A stretch of DNA of 64,000 nt from Candidatus Methylophosphatis haderslevensis (GTDB taxonomy: Bacteria; Pseudomonadota; Gammaproteobacteria; Burkholderiales; Rhodocyclaceae): the NCBI GenBank assembly GCA_016711925.1, contig JADJSA010000004.1, positions 1 to 64,000 on the forward strand, in the 5' to 3' direction. Both the position numbers and the translations under genes were made by a program. Positions 8,872 to 17,701 of the stretch are shown here, piece after piece (position 1 is the first letter of the stretch; each line of letters begins with the position of its first letter). Under the pieces are notes generated by a model. It searched no databases. It was not told the origin of the DNA and was given only the letters and a program-made list of their open reading frames with translations.

Positions 8872-11145
8872 TCAGTTCAAATCGATCCGCTTCGAATCGA
8901 GCTGGATGTGATCGGTGCCGACGAGATCGATGGTCTTGCCGTTGCAGATGATCGTGCCGTCCTTCTTCATCACCAGTTTGGCTTCGCCCACCGTGAGCGT
9001 GATGCTCTCGGCGTCCATGGTGATGTTCGAGCCGGGCTTGGCCTCCTCGCTTTCGCTGCCGGCCTCGGGGGCGACGATGTGATCCTTGAAGTCGACGCCG
9101 CCGGGTGCGCCGCCCCCGCCCAGCAGCCCGCCCAGCGGGCCGGTGCCGGCGCTCAGGCTGTAGGTGGTGCCCACCGTGACGGTCTTGGACAGACCCACCT
9201 GTTCGGCCTGCAGCAGGCCCACGCTGGTGTTCATCGCCGCGCCGACGCTGGTCTGGTAGGCCCCGCCGATGGTCAGCGCCTTCGCAAGCGCGATGGTCTC
9301 GGATTTGGCCCGGGCGATGGTCTCGGACTTGCTGCCGCCGATGGTGACGCTGCGGTTCTTGCCGATGGTGACGGTCTCGTTGGCGCCGACGAATTCGGTG
9401 CGGTTGACGCCGATCTCGATGTGTTCGTTGAGTTCGACGTCTTCCGAGCGGTTCTGGCCGATGCTGATCGACTCGTTGCGGTCGACCCGCTCCGTGCGGT
9501 TCTGGTGCACGGTGATGGTCTCGTTCTGGTCGACGGTCTCGGTGCGGTTCTTGTGCACCGTCGTGGTCTCGTTGCCGTCGATGGTCTTTCTGCGGTCGTT
9601 GCCGACCCATTTGTCTTCGTCGTGTTCGACTTCGGTGAGCTGGTCTTTCTCGGCGTGCAGCCACAGTTGTTCTTCGCCCAGCTTGTCTTCGAAGCGGATG
9701 GCGTTGGCGTTGCCGTAGGCGCCACCCTTGGTCGAGCGGCTGAGGATGCCGGTCTGGGTCTTGTTGGCGGGCAGATCCCACGGGTGCATTTGTTCGGCGT
9801 TATAGACACGTCCGGTGATGAGCGGGCGGTCGGGGTCGCCGTCTACGAAATCGACGACCACTTCCTGGCCCAGGCGCGGGATGCCCATCATGCCGAAGTT
9901 CTTGCCCGCCCAGGGGTGGCTGACCCGGATCCAGCAGGAGTCGTTTTCGTCTTGCTTGCCGTAGCGGTCCCAGTGGAAGTGGACTTTGACCCGGCCGTAT
10001 TCGTCGGTGTAGATCTCTTCGCCCGCCGGGCCGACGACTTTGGCGGTCTGCACGCCCTGGATCAGCGGCTTGGGGGTGTCCCGCGGGCTGCGGTACTGGG
10101 TGGCGGCGGGGATGGCTTCGAAGCTGGCGTTGAAGGTGGCCCCGCCGCTGCTGGCCGCTTCGTAGTCGTTGCTGGCCAGGTCGAGGTGACAGGCGACGAT
10201 CAGGTATTGCTTGTTCTGGTCGGCGCGCGGGTGGCCTTTGAGTTTGAAGGTGTGGCCGGCGCCGATGCCCCGGGCGTTACTGAGCGCGTGGATGCGTTCG
10301 TGTGCGGCTTGCACCTCTTCCATGCGCAGGCGCACGTAGGTGTCGCCTTCGCTTGCGGCGTCGTATTCGCCGGGCCAGTCGTAGATTTCGTGGCTGGCTT
10401 CGTCGTGTTCGCGCGGGTGCAGGCTCTTTTGTTGCAGTTCGGTGCCGGGTTTGGTGAAGTCGTACTCGTCGATGACGTATTTGCCCGATTGCACCTGGGC
10501 GCCCCAGGCCCAGTCGACGATGCGTTCTTTTTCGGTGCTGGAACTGCGGTTGTCGAGGACGTAGCCGATGCTGGCGTAGCCGGGGTAGGGGTCGTGGGCG
10601 GCGGGGGAGTCGGCCAGGATGAGGGTGTGTTTGCCTTCGGCGTGGGTGAAGTAGCTGTAGATGCCTTCTTGTTCCATCAGCCGGCTGATGAAGTTGTGGT
10701 CGGTTTCGCGGTACTGGACGCAGTAGTCCCACGGCTGGTAGCTGCCGGAGAGGCGCAGTTCGAAGGCGGCGTTGGGGTATTTGGCGAAGATCTGCTTGAT
10801 GATGTCGGGGACGGTCTGCTTCTGGAAGATGCGGCAGTCGGCGGCGCGGGTGAGGAACCATTGCCAGGGGCGCAGTTGCATCTCATACCGCACGTAGCGC
10901 CCGTGCGAGCCGGTGAGGGCGAAGCGGGTGATGCAGCCGTCGAAGTGGCGCGGGCCGCCTTTGGGCAGTTGCAGCTTGACGGTGGCATGCTTGCCGAGCA
11001 GCGCTTTGGGGTCGATGTCGTTGCGCGTGGCGAGCAGTGTGAGCTGGTAGTCGAACAGCCGGCCCAGCGTTTCGCTGGCGCGCATGCTGTGGAACAGCAG
11101 CACGTCCGGACCCAGCGGGGTGGCGATGTCCATTACGCGGGGCAT
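8872..11145 (-). CDS. vgrG: Type VI secretion tip protein VgrG
   Basis: 757 residues. The N-terminal half is a gp27-like domain (FHSMRASETLGRLFDYQLTL; DNNFxxR-type block HNFISRLMEQEGIYSYF), followed by the gp5 OB-fold (GRVKVHFHWDRYG; SCWIRVSHPWAGKNFG; GQEVVVDFVDGDPDRP). Residues about 500-640 form the beta-helix needle as short repeats of the type vxqNetitVhqNrTe. The C-terminal end is a DUF2345-like stretch (NITMDAESITLTVGEAKL), without an extra catalytic domain, so it appears to be a structural tip rather than an evolved VgrG. It heads the effector module on the minus strand. The T6SS core genes are not in the window. A second ATG four codons in is possible. Confidence 0.93.
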   Translation of the reverse strand: MPRVMDIATPLGPDVLLFHSMRASETLGRLFDYQLTLLATRNDIDPKALLGKHATVKLQLPKGGPRHFDGCITRFALTGSHGRYVRYEMQLRPWQWFLTRAADCRIFQKQTVPDIIKQIFAKYPNAAFELRLSGSYQPWDYCVQYRETDHNFISRLMEQEGIYSYFTHAEGKHTLILADSPAAHDPYPGYASIGYVLDNRSSSTEKERIVDWAWGAQVQSGKYVIDEYDFTKPGTELQQKSLHPREHDEASHEIYDWPGEYDAASEGDTYVRLRMEEVQAAHERIHALSNARGIGAGHTFKLKGHPRADQNKQYLIVACHLDLASNDYEAASSGGATFNASFEAIPAATQYRSPRDTPKPLIQGVQTAKVVGPAGEEIYTDEYGRVKVHFHWDRYGKQDENDSCWIRVSHPWAGKNFGMMGIPRLGQEVVVDFVDGDPDRPLITGRVYNAEQMHPWDLPANKTQTGILSRSTKGGAYGNANAIRFEDKLGEEQLWLHAEKDQLTEVEHDEDKWVGNDRRKTIDGNETTTVHKNRTETVDQNETITVHQNRTERVDRNESISIGQNRSEDVELNEHIEIGVNRTEFVGANETVTIGKNRSVTIGGSKSETIARAKSETIALAKALTIGGAYQTSVGAAMNTSVGLLQAEQVGLSKTVTVGTTYSLSAGTGPLGGLLGGGGAPGGVDFKDHIVAPEAGSESEEAKPGSNITMDAESITLTVGEAKLVMKKDGTIICNGKTIDLVGTDHIQLDSKRIDLN

Positions 11146-11573
11146 GAAGGCGTTACTCCGACAGGTTGCTGGTTGGCGAACGGCGCGCGCCAGTGCGGGA
11201 CGGCGGCATACGACGACGGGTTCAAACTATTCCGGGGGCGTATTTTAACGCAGACATGGCGCGGCGGCCCGGCGATCGCAAGCCGCCCGTGATACCCGCA
11301 TCATCCTGAGCGTCAAGATTCGTGTCGGCTTGCGCTCGCGGCCGACGATGATGCGGCGACTGATGGACGCGGTGCGTCGTGAGGAGCCGCGCCGTTGCTT
11401 GGCCGCGACGGGGGTATGCCGCGGAAGGCCCATGGATAGGGCGTCTCCGCCGTTGCCATCGCGGAGAGCCGCATGGATACTGGCTTGTGGCGCGGCGGCA
11501 CTTCCAGGCCCGCTTGCCGGACGGGCGGCACGGTGCAGACCCGGGCGGGGGGCGCCCGGCGCGGCCGGTGGAA
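11146..11573. repeat. Gene-free gap with two units of a dispersed palindromic repeat
   Basis: 428 bp between vgrG and the flgL-linked lipoprotein. No convincing gene was seen. It holds two units of a short intergenic repeat: 11423-11442 (GGAAGGCCCATGGATAGGGC) and 11463-11484 (GGAGAGCCGCATGGATACTG, then GC). Between them GGCGTCTCCGC at 11440-11450 can pair with GCGGAGAGCC at 11461-11470. Related units occur near 32955, 33042 and 44822. The vgrG promoter should also lie here but I could not pick it out. Confidence 0.5.
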
Positions 11574-12062
11574 TTATTCGACGCTGGCGACCGGCGCCGC
11601 GATCTTGCCGGTGAGGCGGATCGCGGCGTCCACGGTGCGCTGGGTGCCGAGCATGGCGGAATCGATGGCTTCTTCGAAGCGGGTGACTTCGTAGCCGCTG
11701 TAGCCGCTGCTGCGCGCCAATTCGCGGGCGCGGCGGTTGAATACCTGACGCGCTTCGCCGTCGCCACCGGTGTGAAAGCGTTTCATGCGCAGCGAGAACA
11801 GGTAGGTGTCGTCGGCCAGGCTGGTCTGCTCGATCTGCCAGTTGGGGGCCAGCGGGTCGAGCACCAGATAGACGGCAACCGCAATGCCGGCATAGGTGAC
11901 TATTTTCTCTAGCGACACGACGTAGCCTTCGCTGACCCGCAGCGATGCCGCCGGGATCACCGGCGTGGAGCGCGGATACTCGCCGGAAATGCCGCTGCAG
12001 CCGGCCGCCAGCAGCGCGGCGGCGATGGCGGGGAGCGCGGGAATTGCGGCGCGAGGACGCAT
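11574..12062 (-). CDS. Small lipoprotein of unknown function downstream of flgL
   Basis: About 162 residues with signal peptide and lipobox LLAAGC near residue 21. The mature part starts with a Ser/Pro-rich stretch, then a hydrophobic segment (VTYAGIAVAVYLVLDP), then a beta-rich region (WQIEQTSLADDTYLFSLRMK) and an acidic helix (GYSGYEVTRFEEAIDS), and ends with VDAAIRLTGKI. I do not recognise a family. ATG at 12062 is 5 bp after the flgL stop; a GTG at 12071 would overlap flgL. Position as the last gene of the flg operon suggests an envelope role linked to the flagellum or simple co-transcription. Confidence 0.7.
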   Translation of the reverse strand: MRPRAAIPALPAIAAALLAAGCSGISGEYPRSTPVIPAASLRVSEGYVVSLEKIVTYAGIAVAVYLVLDPLAPNWQIEQTSLADDTYLFSLRMKRFHTGGDGEARQVFNRRARELARSSGYSGYEVTRFEEAIDSAMLGTQRTVDAAIRLTGKIAAPVASVE

Positions 12063-12067
12063 CGACG

Positions 12068-12997
12068 TCACAGGTAGTTGAACAGCGACAGTTGCGAAGC
12101 CTGCATGAAGGTTTTCTGCGCGGCGGTGAGCGCGGTCTGCAGCTTGGCGGAGTTGGTAATCGCCGTGTTGTAATCGAGATCCTGCAGCACCGACAGCGTG
12201 GACTGGTATTGCACATCCAGCGCCGAGCCGGCGTTGTCCAGCGCGTCGACCTCGGCGCTGCGCGCACCGACATCGGCGCGTACCCGCAACGAATTGTCCA
12301 GCGCCTGGTCGATGTTACCGAGCGCACCCGGCAGCGCGGCACCGATGGTCGCGGCGCCGGGCGTTTCGAGCGCCGCCACCAGATTGCGCACGGTGTCGAA
12401 CACGCTCTGCTTGCCGCCGCCGACGCGATCGACATTTTCGAATACCTCGAAGCCGCTGTTGCTGATCGCCAACTGCCGGCTGGCCGAGACCTGCAGCTTG
12501 CGCTGCCCCTGGTCGCCATTGGTGGTCACCCCGGCTTCGACGCTGCCCTCGTAGGGCTGCGTTTCGCCGGCCGCCAGACCGAAACCGGCGAAGAGGAACT
12601 CGCCGTTGGCGTCCTTGGCGTTGGCGATCGACATCAGGCGACCGAACTGCTGGCGCAGATCGGTGGCGATCATCCGCCGCTGGGTGTCGTCGAGCGAGGC
12701 GTTGCCGGCCTTCATGGCATTGTCGCGCACGTCCTGCAGCAGGTCGCCGAGCGAGGCCAGGCTGATCTCCGTGGTGCGCAGCGCGTCGCGCGCGGCCTTC
12801 TGGTTGTCCAGATACTGGGCGTTCATGTCGCGGCGCTGCGTCACTTCCAGCGCCCGCGCTGCGGCCACCGGGTCGTCGGACGGATTGACGATGCGCCGTC
12901 CGGTGGCGAGCTGGTTCTGAGTCTTCAGGTAGGCGGCGGTCTGGCGGTTCAGATTGGCCGTGCCCTGATCGAAAACCATCGAAGTGCTGACGCGCAT
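12068..12997 (-). CDS. flgL: Flagellar hook-filament junction protein FlgL
   Basis: 309 residues. The N-terminus RVSTSMVFDQGTANLNRQTA and QLATGRRIVNPSDDPVAAAR are the flagellin-like D0/D1 helices of HAP3, and the C-terminus ends in the matching helix (AQKTFMQASQLSLFNYL). It forms the second junction ring between hook and filament and is exported by the flagellar type III system without a cleaved signal. Starts 9 bp after flgK and is followed within a few bp by a lipoprotein gene. Confidence 0.95.
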   Translation of the reverse strand: MRVSTSMVFDQGTANLNRQTAAYLKTQNQLATGRRIVNPSDDPVAAARALEVTQRRDMNAQYLDNQKAARDALRTTEISLASLGDLLQDVRDNAMKAGNASLDDTQRRMIATDLRQQFGRLMSIANAKDANGEFLFAGFGLAAGETQPYEGSVEAGVTTNGDQGQRKLQVSASRQLAISNSGFEVFENVDRVGGGKQSVFDTVRNLVAALETPGAATIGAALPGALGNIDQALDNSLRVRADVGARSAEVDALDNAGSALDVQYQSTLSVLQDLDYNTAITNSAKLQTALTAAQKTFMQASQLSLFNYL

Positions 12998-13006
12998 GAT
13001 TGACTC

Positions 13007-14665
13007 CTATCGACCGAGCGCGAGGATTTCGTCGAAGATCTTGCCGGCGATCTGGATCACTTTCGAGGACGCCTGGTAGTGCTGCTGGTAGCGCAGCAGG
13101 TTGGCCGCCTCCTCGTCGAGATTGACGCCGGAAATGCTTTGCTGTGTCGCAGTGGTCTGTTCGACCAGGGTGGTGGCGGCGCGCGCAGTAATCTGCACCT
13201 CACGCGCATTGCTGCCGACATCGGCCACAAGGCTCGCATAGGCGGACTGGAAGTTGGCGGTGCCGCCGAGCGCCAGGCTCGCCGTCTGCAGGCTGCCCAG
13301 CTGCAGGGCATTGCGATTGTCATTGCGGCCGGTCGGGTTGTTGCCGAGCGTGAAGGAATCGCCGTTGGCCGGCGTGCCGGTGAGCGTCAACTCGACGCCG
13401 CCGACGGTAAATGGCTGGCCGGCAGCGTAGGCGAACGGGCCGGCGGTGATGCCGCCGCTGGCGCTGAAGCTGTTGGTGGCGCCATCGAATGTCAGCGTCA
13501 CATTGCCGGCAAACGGCAGACTGGTCCGGCTGATGACGCGGCTGGCGTCGATCGCGGCGGTGCCGGCGTTGGCGGCGCCGGTCGCAGTCGCAACCGGGCT
13601 GGCAGCGGCGATATCCCGTGTGTTGGCCAGGGTGACGCTGACCATGCCGGCGGCGGTCAGCGCGGTCGGCGTGCCGTTGAAGCCGAAGAAATCGCCGCCT
13701 GGATTGCCGTCGAGCGTCTGGCCCAACTGGTGCTGCGCGTTGAAGCCGCTGACAAAGTCCATCGCCAGTTGGCCGAGCGCGCTCTGTGCCGTATCGAGCG
13801 TCTGGCTGCGAAACGACAGCAGCCCGCTCAACTTGCCGCCGGAAAACATCGCTTCGGGCACGACCGAGGTGCCGCCGCCTGCAAGCACCTGGCCCACGGT
13901 AGTGCGTTGCGCATCGGCCGGATCCGGGATGGCCGCGAGCTGGAAGGGCTGGTTGCCCACCACCAGCGACAGGCCATTGCCGACGAACACCGAGATTGCG
14001 CCGTCGCTCTGCATCACGGTGTTGACCTTGACGATATCGTTCAGCTCGCTGATCAGTTGATCGCGCTGGTCGCGCAGGTCGTTGGCCGGCTGGGACGGAC
14101 CGGCGGTCTCGGCGCTCTGGATACGCTGGTTGATATCGGAGATGCTTCTGGCGTAGGCGTTGATGCTCTGCACCTGGCCACCGATCTGTGAATTGATGTC
14201 GCGGCGAATCTCGCTCATCTGGCCGTCGAGCAACTGGAAGCGCGAAGCCAGCGCCTCGCCGGCCGAAATGGTGCTTTGCCGCGCGGCCGATGAGGTCGGA
14301 TTGGCCGACAGATCCTGCACCGCGCGGAAGAAGCCCTGCAGCGCCGGCGACAGCCCGGCTTCGGGATCCGCCAACAGGTCGTCGAGCTGGCCGATCTGCG
14401 TTTCGTAGGTATCGAGTTCGGAGGAGCGCGATTTGGCGTCGAGCAACTGCTTGCTTACGAACTGGTCGTACTGCCGTACGGTGGTCGTGAGCTTGGCGCC
14501 GGTGCCGAGAAAGCCCCCGCCGCTGAAGAACGGCTCCTGCGCCTCCTGGATGGTGCGCTGGCGGGTGTAGGCGGCATTGCCGGCGTTGGCGATGTTGTGG
14601 CTGGTCGTGATCAGCCCCGCCTGCGCGGCGTTGAGGCCTGACAATCCGATATTGAGTACGCCCAT
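13007..14665 (-). CDS. flgK: Flagellar hook-associated protein FlgK
   Basis: 552 residues, close to the usual HAP1 length. The N-terminal rod motif is present (LNIGLSGLNAAQAGLITTSH, then NIANAGNAAYTRQR), with the C-terminal helix VNLDEEAANLLRYQQHYQAS. The variable centre is Gly/Ala/Thr-rich beta structure. FlgK is the first hook-filament junction ring, exported through the flagellar apparatus with FlgN as chaperone. A weak FliA-type site lies 21-48 bp upstream, so flgKL may have both the flg operon transcript and a late promoter. Confidence 0.96.
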   Translation of the reverse strand: MGVLNIGLSGLNAAQAGLITTSHNIANAGNAAYTRQRTIQEAQEPFFSGGGFLGTGAKLTTTVRQYDQFVSKQLLDAKSRSSELDTYETQIGQLDDLLADPEAGLSPALQGFFRAVQDLSANPTSSAARQSTISAGEALASRFQLLDGQMSEIRRDINSQIGGQVQSINAYARSISDINQRIQSAETAGPSQPANDLRDQRDQLISELNDIVKVNTVMQSDGAISVFVGNGLSLVVGNQPFQLAAIPDPADAQRTTVGQVLAGGGTSVVPEAMFSGGKLSGLLSFRSQTLDTAQSALGQLAMDFVSGFNAQHQLGQTLDGNPGGDFFGFNGTPTALTAAGMVSVTLANTRDIAAASPVATATGAANAGTAAIDASRVISRTSLPFAGNVTLTFDGATNSFSASGGITAGPFAYAAGQPFTVGGVELTLTGTPANGDSFTLGNNPTGRNDNRNALQLGSLQTASLALGGTANFQSAYASLVADVGSNAREVQITARAATTLVEQTTATQQSISGVNLDEEAANLLRYQQHYQASSKVIQIAGKIFDEILALGR

Positions 14666-14685
14666 CTGCGTTTTCCTTTGACTGG

Positions 14686-14713
14686 TTTACGACAGACAGG
14701 AGCAAAACCTTTG
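14686..14713 (-). promoter_or_regulatory. Weak FliA-type promoter upstream of flgK
   Basis: On the minus strand CAAAGGTT is followed by 12 bp and GTCGTAAA. It resembles the sigma-28 motif seen elsewhere in this window (T(A/C)AAGnnn-N11-(G/T)CCGnnnn), but spacing and first base differ. Late expression of flgKL from its own promoter is known in enterobacteria. Confidence 0.35.
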
Positions 14714-14728
14714 CCAGGTCGCCGCCGC

Positions 14729-15733
14729 TCAGGCGTTGCCGGCCACCACACCGGCTGATGCAAGCCCATCGATCACCCGTTTGAGCTTGCTCGCGTAGGC
14801 CGGATCGGTCGCGTAGCCGCCGCGCTGCAGGCCGTCGGCAAAGGCGCGGGCATCGGTCTGGCCGGCGGCCCCGGCGTAGCGGGCGTTGCCGGTGATCAGC
14901 CGGGCGTAATCCCGAAAGGCGTCGGCATACGAGCCATAGGCGCGGAAGCTGGCGTTCTCGCGCACTGCGGTGCCGTTCTGGTATTCGGTGGTCATCGCTT
15001 TGGCAGCGCCGCCGTTCCAGTTGCCGCCGGCCTTGATGTTGAACAGGTTGAAGCTTTGCGCGCCGTCGCCGCGGCGAATTTCGGACTTGCCCCAGCCGGT
15101 TTCCAGCGCCGCCTGCGCGACCATGAAGTGTGCAGGAATGCCGGTTTCGCGACTGACTTGAACGGCATGCGGCCAGACCTTCTGCACGAATTCGCGTTTG
15201 GCCGCCGGCAGCGCGGCGAGACTTGCCGGCAAGGTGGTGCCGTCCGCGGCAGAACTTGCCGCGCCCCGGGTACGATCTGCGGCCACCGCCGCGGCACGGT
15301 AGCGATCGAGCGCCTGCGCCATGCCGTAGCGCTCGCCAGCCGTGGCGGCGAGCGGTGTCGACAGCGGCAGCAAGCCCGCTTGCGGCTCCAGCGCAAACCC
15401 CGCGCTTTCACCCGGCACGACTGCGGGCGCCATCTGCCGGCCAAGCTGCTTCTCTATGATGGCAGCCAGGCCGGTGCCGCCGCGCGAGGTCGATAGCGTC
15501 ATCCCCAATTGCTGGTCGAGCAACCCGGTGAAGGTCTTGGTCTGTTCCGAATCGAACATGCCGGCCTGCGGCGTCGCGTCGCGCATCGACTTCAGTACCA
15601 TTTGCATGAAGACGGTTTCGAATTGCTGCGAGGCCGCCTTCAGCGCCGCCGGCGAGTTGTCGCGCGACAGCCGTTTGATGCCGTTCAGGCTGTTGGCATC
15701 GAACGCAAGCTGGTTGGTGGGAACGGTCGCCAT
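14729..15733 (-). CDS. flgJ: Flagellar rod cap and peptidoglycan hydrolase FlgJ
   Basis: 334 residues, two domains. Residues about 25-110 are the rod-cap domain (AASQQFETVFMQMVLKSMRD and the DEQxT-like FDSEQTKTFTGLLDQQL). Residues about 180-330 are the glucosaminidase domain (FVQKVWPHAVQVSRETGIP, then AALETGWGKSEIR with the catalytic Glu, then NLFNIKAGG and SFRAYGSYADAFRDYARLI). It opens the peptidoglycan layer for the growing rod. A full-length two-domain FlgJ fits a beta- or gammaproteobacterium. Starts 11 bp after flgI. Confidence 0.96.
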   Translation of the reverse strand: MATVPTNQLAFDANSLNGIKRLSRDNSPAALKAASQQFETVFMQMVLKSMRDATPQAGMFDSEQTKTFTGLLDQQLGMTLSTSRGGTGLAAIIEKQLGRQMAPAVVPGESAGFALEPQAGLLPLSTPLAATAGERYGMAQALDRYRAAAVAADRTRGAASSAADGTTLPASLAALPAAKREFVQKVWPHAVQVSRETGIPAHFMVAQAALETGWGKSEIRRGDGAQSFNLFNIKAGGNWNGGAAKAMTTEYQNGTAVRENASFRAYGSYADAFRDYARLITGNARYAGAAGQTDARAFADGLQRGGYATDPAYASKLKRVIDGLASAGVVAGNA

Positions 15734-15744
15734 GGCTGTGGCCC

Positions 15745-16875
15745 TCAGATGATCTCGATTTCGGCACGCAGCGCGCCGGCTGCCTTCATCGCCTGCAGGA
15801 TCGAAATCAGATCCATCGGGTTGGCGCCCAGCGCATTGAGCGCCTTGACCACATCAGCAAGATTGGCGCCGGCCTTCACATTCATCAGCGCGCCGGCGTC
15901 CTGCTTGAGGTCGATCTGGTTCTTCTCGGTGACCACGGTCTGGCCGCCGGACAGCGGATTGGGCTGGCTCACCACCGGCTCGCTGCTCACCGTGACCGAC
16001 AGGTTGCCATGCGCCACCGCACAGCTTTCCAGCTTCACCGCACGATTGAGTACCACCGAGCCGGTGCGCGAATTGACGATCACCCTGGCCGGCTGCTGCA
16101 CCGGCGTGACATCGAGGTTCTCCACCAGGCCAACGAAAGCCACCCGGCGATCGGCATCGACCGGTGCACGCACCACGATCTGCCGCGCATCGATCGCGTA
16201 GGCGGTGCCGGGTGCGGTCGAATTGTTGATCGCCTCGACGACCCGCTGCGCGGTGCCGAAATCCGTCTGCCTGAGTTCCAGCACGAAGGTTTCGCCGTTG
16301 CCGACCGTCGTTGCCACCTGGCGCTCCACCGTCGCACCACCGGCAATGCGGCCGACCGACAGGTGATTGACCGTGACCTTCGACCCGCCTGCCGAGGCGC
16401 CCGCGCCGCCGACCACCACGTTGCCCTGGGCGATGGCGTACACCTGCCCGTCGGCACCCTTGAGCGGGGTCATGATCAGGGTGCCGCCGCGCAGGCTTTT
16501 GGCATTGCCCATCGACGACACGGTGATGTCGAGCGGCTGACCGAGTCGCGCGAAGGGCGGCAGATCCGTGGTCACCATCACTGCGGCGACATTCTTCAAC
16601 TGCAGGTTGGTGCCAGGCGGCAACTGGGTGCCCATGTTGCCGAGCATGTTGAGGATGCTTTGCACGGTAAATGGCGTCTGCGTGGTCTGGTCGCCGGTGC
16701 CGTCGAGACCGACCACCAGTCCGTAGCCGACCAGCTGGTTGTTTCGCACGCCGGCGATGGTCGCCAGATCCTTCAGGCGTTCGGCATGGGCGTCGGCGAC
16801 CAGTGCCGGATGGCACGCGGCCAACGCGATCGCGATCGCGACGCCCCTGAGAATTCTCGTGTGTTTGCCGCCCAT
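15745..16875 (-). CDS. flgI: Flagellar P-ring protein FlgI
   Basis: 376 residues from the ATG at 16875, chosen because GAGGTG lies just upstream and a Sec signal peptide (RILRGVAIAIALAACHPALV, cleavage after AHA) follows directly. The open frame extends much further upstream without good reason. ERLKDLATIAGVRNNQLVGY and VGLDGTGDQT are the family signature; SSMGNAKSLRGGTLIMTPLK and the C-terminal LNALGANPMDLISILQAMK are also present. FlgI is the periplasmic P-ring around the rod in the peptidoglycan layer. It follows flgH and precedes flgJ. Confidence 0.96.
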   Translation of the reverse strand: MGGKHTRILRGVAIAIALAACHPALVADAHAERLKDLATIAGVRNNQLVGYGLVVGLDGTGDQTTQTPFTVQSILNMLGNMGTQLPPGTNLQLKNVAAVMVTTDLPPFARLGQPLDITVSSMGNAKSLRGGTLIMTPLKGADGQVYAIAQGNVVVGGAGASAGGSKVTVNHLSVGRIAGGATVERQVATTVGNGETFVLELRQTDFGTAQRVVEAINNSTAPGTAYAIDARQIVVRAPVDADRRVAFVGLVENLDVTPVQQPARVIVNSRTGSVVLNRAVKLESCAVAHGNLSVTVSSEPVVSQPNPLSGGQTVVTEKNQIDLKQDAGALMNVKAGANLADVVKALNALGANPMDLISILQAMKAAGALRAEIEII

Positions 16876-16910
16876 ATCGCTCACCTCGTTGCGCATTGCA
16901 CCCGCTGCCG

Positions 16911-17573
16911 CTAGAACGGCATGAACGTCAGGAAAAAGCGTGCCAGCCAGCCCATCACCTGGGCCGAGTCGATGAAGCCGTTCTGCTTGAATTCGATGCG
17001 CGCATCGGCCACCTGGGTGGAGGACACGGCGTTGTTGTTGATGTAGAGCGGATTGACCACACCGGAGAAGCGGATGAACTCGTTGCCCTGGTTGATCGCC
17101 ACCATCTTCTCGCCCGACACCAGCAGGTTGCCGTTGGGATAGACCTCGATCACCGTGACGGTGATGGTGCCGGTGAAGCCGTTGTTGGCCGATGCCCCAC
17201 CCTTGCCGTCGAACTTGTTCTCGCTCGATGCCTCGACATCGATGCCCTGCGCGCCCTTGCCCGGCACGCCGATGATCTTGGGCACCGCCAGCGCCATGGT
17301 GTTCTTCTTTTCGGCATTGGCAGCCGAGGTTTTTTGCGCGTTGTTCTTCTCGTTGATCGTGATCGTCAGGGTGTCGCCGACAAAACGGGCGCGCCGATCC
17401 TCGAACATCGGCCGGGCGTTGGCGATCTGGTAGATCGCACCGTTGGTCGGTCCGACAGCCTGACGCGGCTCTGGTCGAGCACTCATTGGCTGATGCACGC
17501 CGGTCGACGGTGTCATCGAAAGACAACCGGCGAGCAGCGGCATTGCGACCAGCAATAGTAAAACGGTTCGCAT
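16911..17573 (-). CDS. flgH: Flagellar L-ring lipoprotein FlgH
   Basis: 220 residues from the ATG at 17573 (MRTVLLLLVAMPLLAGCLSM), which gives a lipoprotein signal with lipobox LLAGC. Ten codons upstream in the same frame are open but would spoil the signal peptide. Conserved blocks include FEDRRARFVGDTLTITINEK, GSANG-type EVYPNGNLLVSGEKMVAI and FIRFSGVVNPLYINNNAVSS. FlgH forms the outer-membrane L-ring. Separated from flgG by 128 bp, in which I see no gene. Confidence 0.95.
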   Translation of the reverse strand: MRTVLLLLVAMPLLAGCLSMTPSTGVHQPMSARPEPRQAVGPTNGAIYQIANARPMFEDRRARFVGDTLTITINEKNNAQKTSAANAEKKNTMALAVPKIIGVPGKGAQGIDVEASSENKFDGKGGASANNGFTGTITVTVIEVYPNGNLLVSGEKMVAINQGNEFIRFSGVVNPLYINNNAVSSTQVADARIEFKQNGFIDSAQVMGWLARFFLTFMPF

Positions 17574-17701
17574 CGATGTTTCCTCGGCCCGGCCTCCGGG
17601 CATCCCGATTTCCCAGGGTTCCAGCGTAACGCCGGCGGCCTAGTTCCGATGGATCGAGAAACGCGCCAAAGGGCAGCCAAATCGCCGCATCATCGGGTCG
17701 A

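Noticed and set aside
8725..11292. Plus-strand open frame of 855 codons opposite vgrG
   Set aside because: Composition is a mirror of the vgrG coding strand (runs of Asp, Val, Gly and Ala), with no domain. GC-rich antisense artefact.
16876..17526. Extended flgI start upstream to 17526 in the same frame
   Set aside because: The extension overlaps flgH entirely and is antisense-like in composition; the signal peptide and ribosome site fix the start at 16875.
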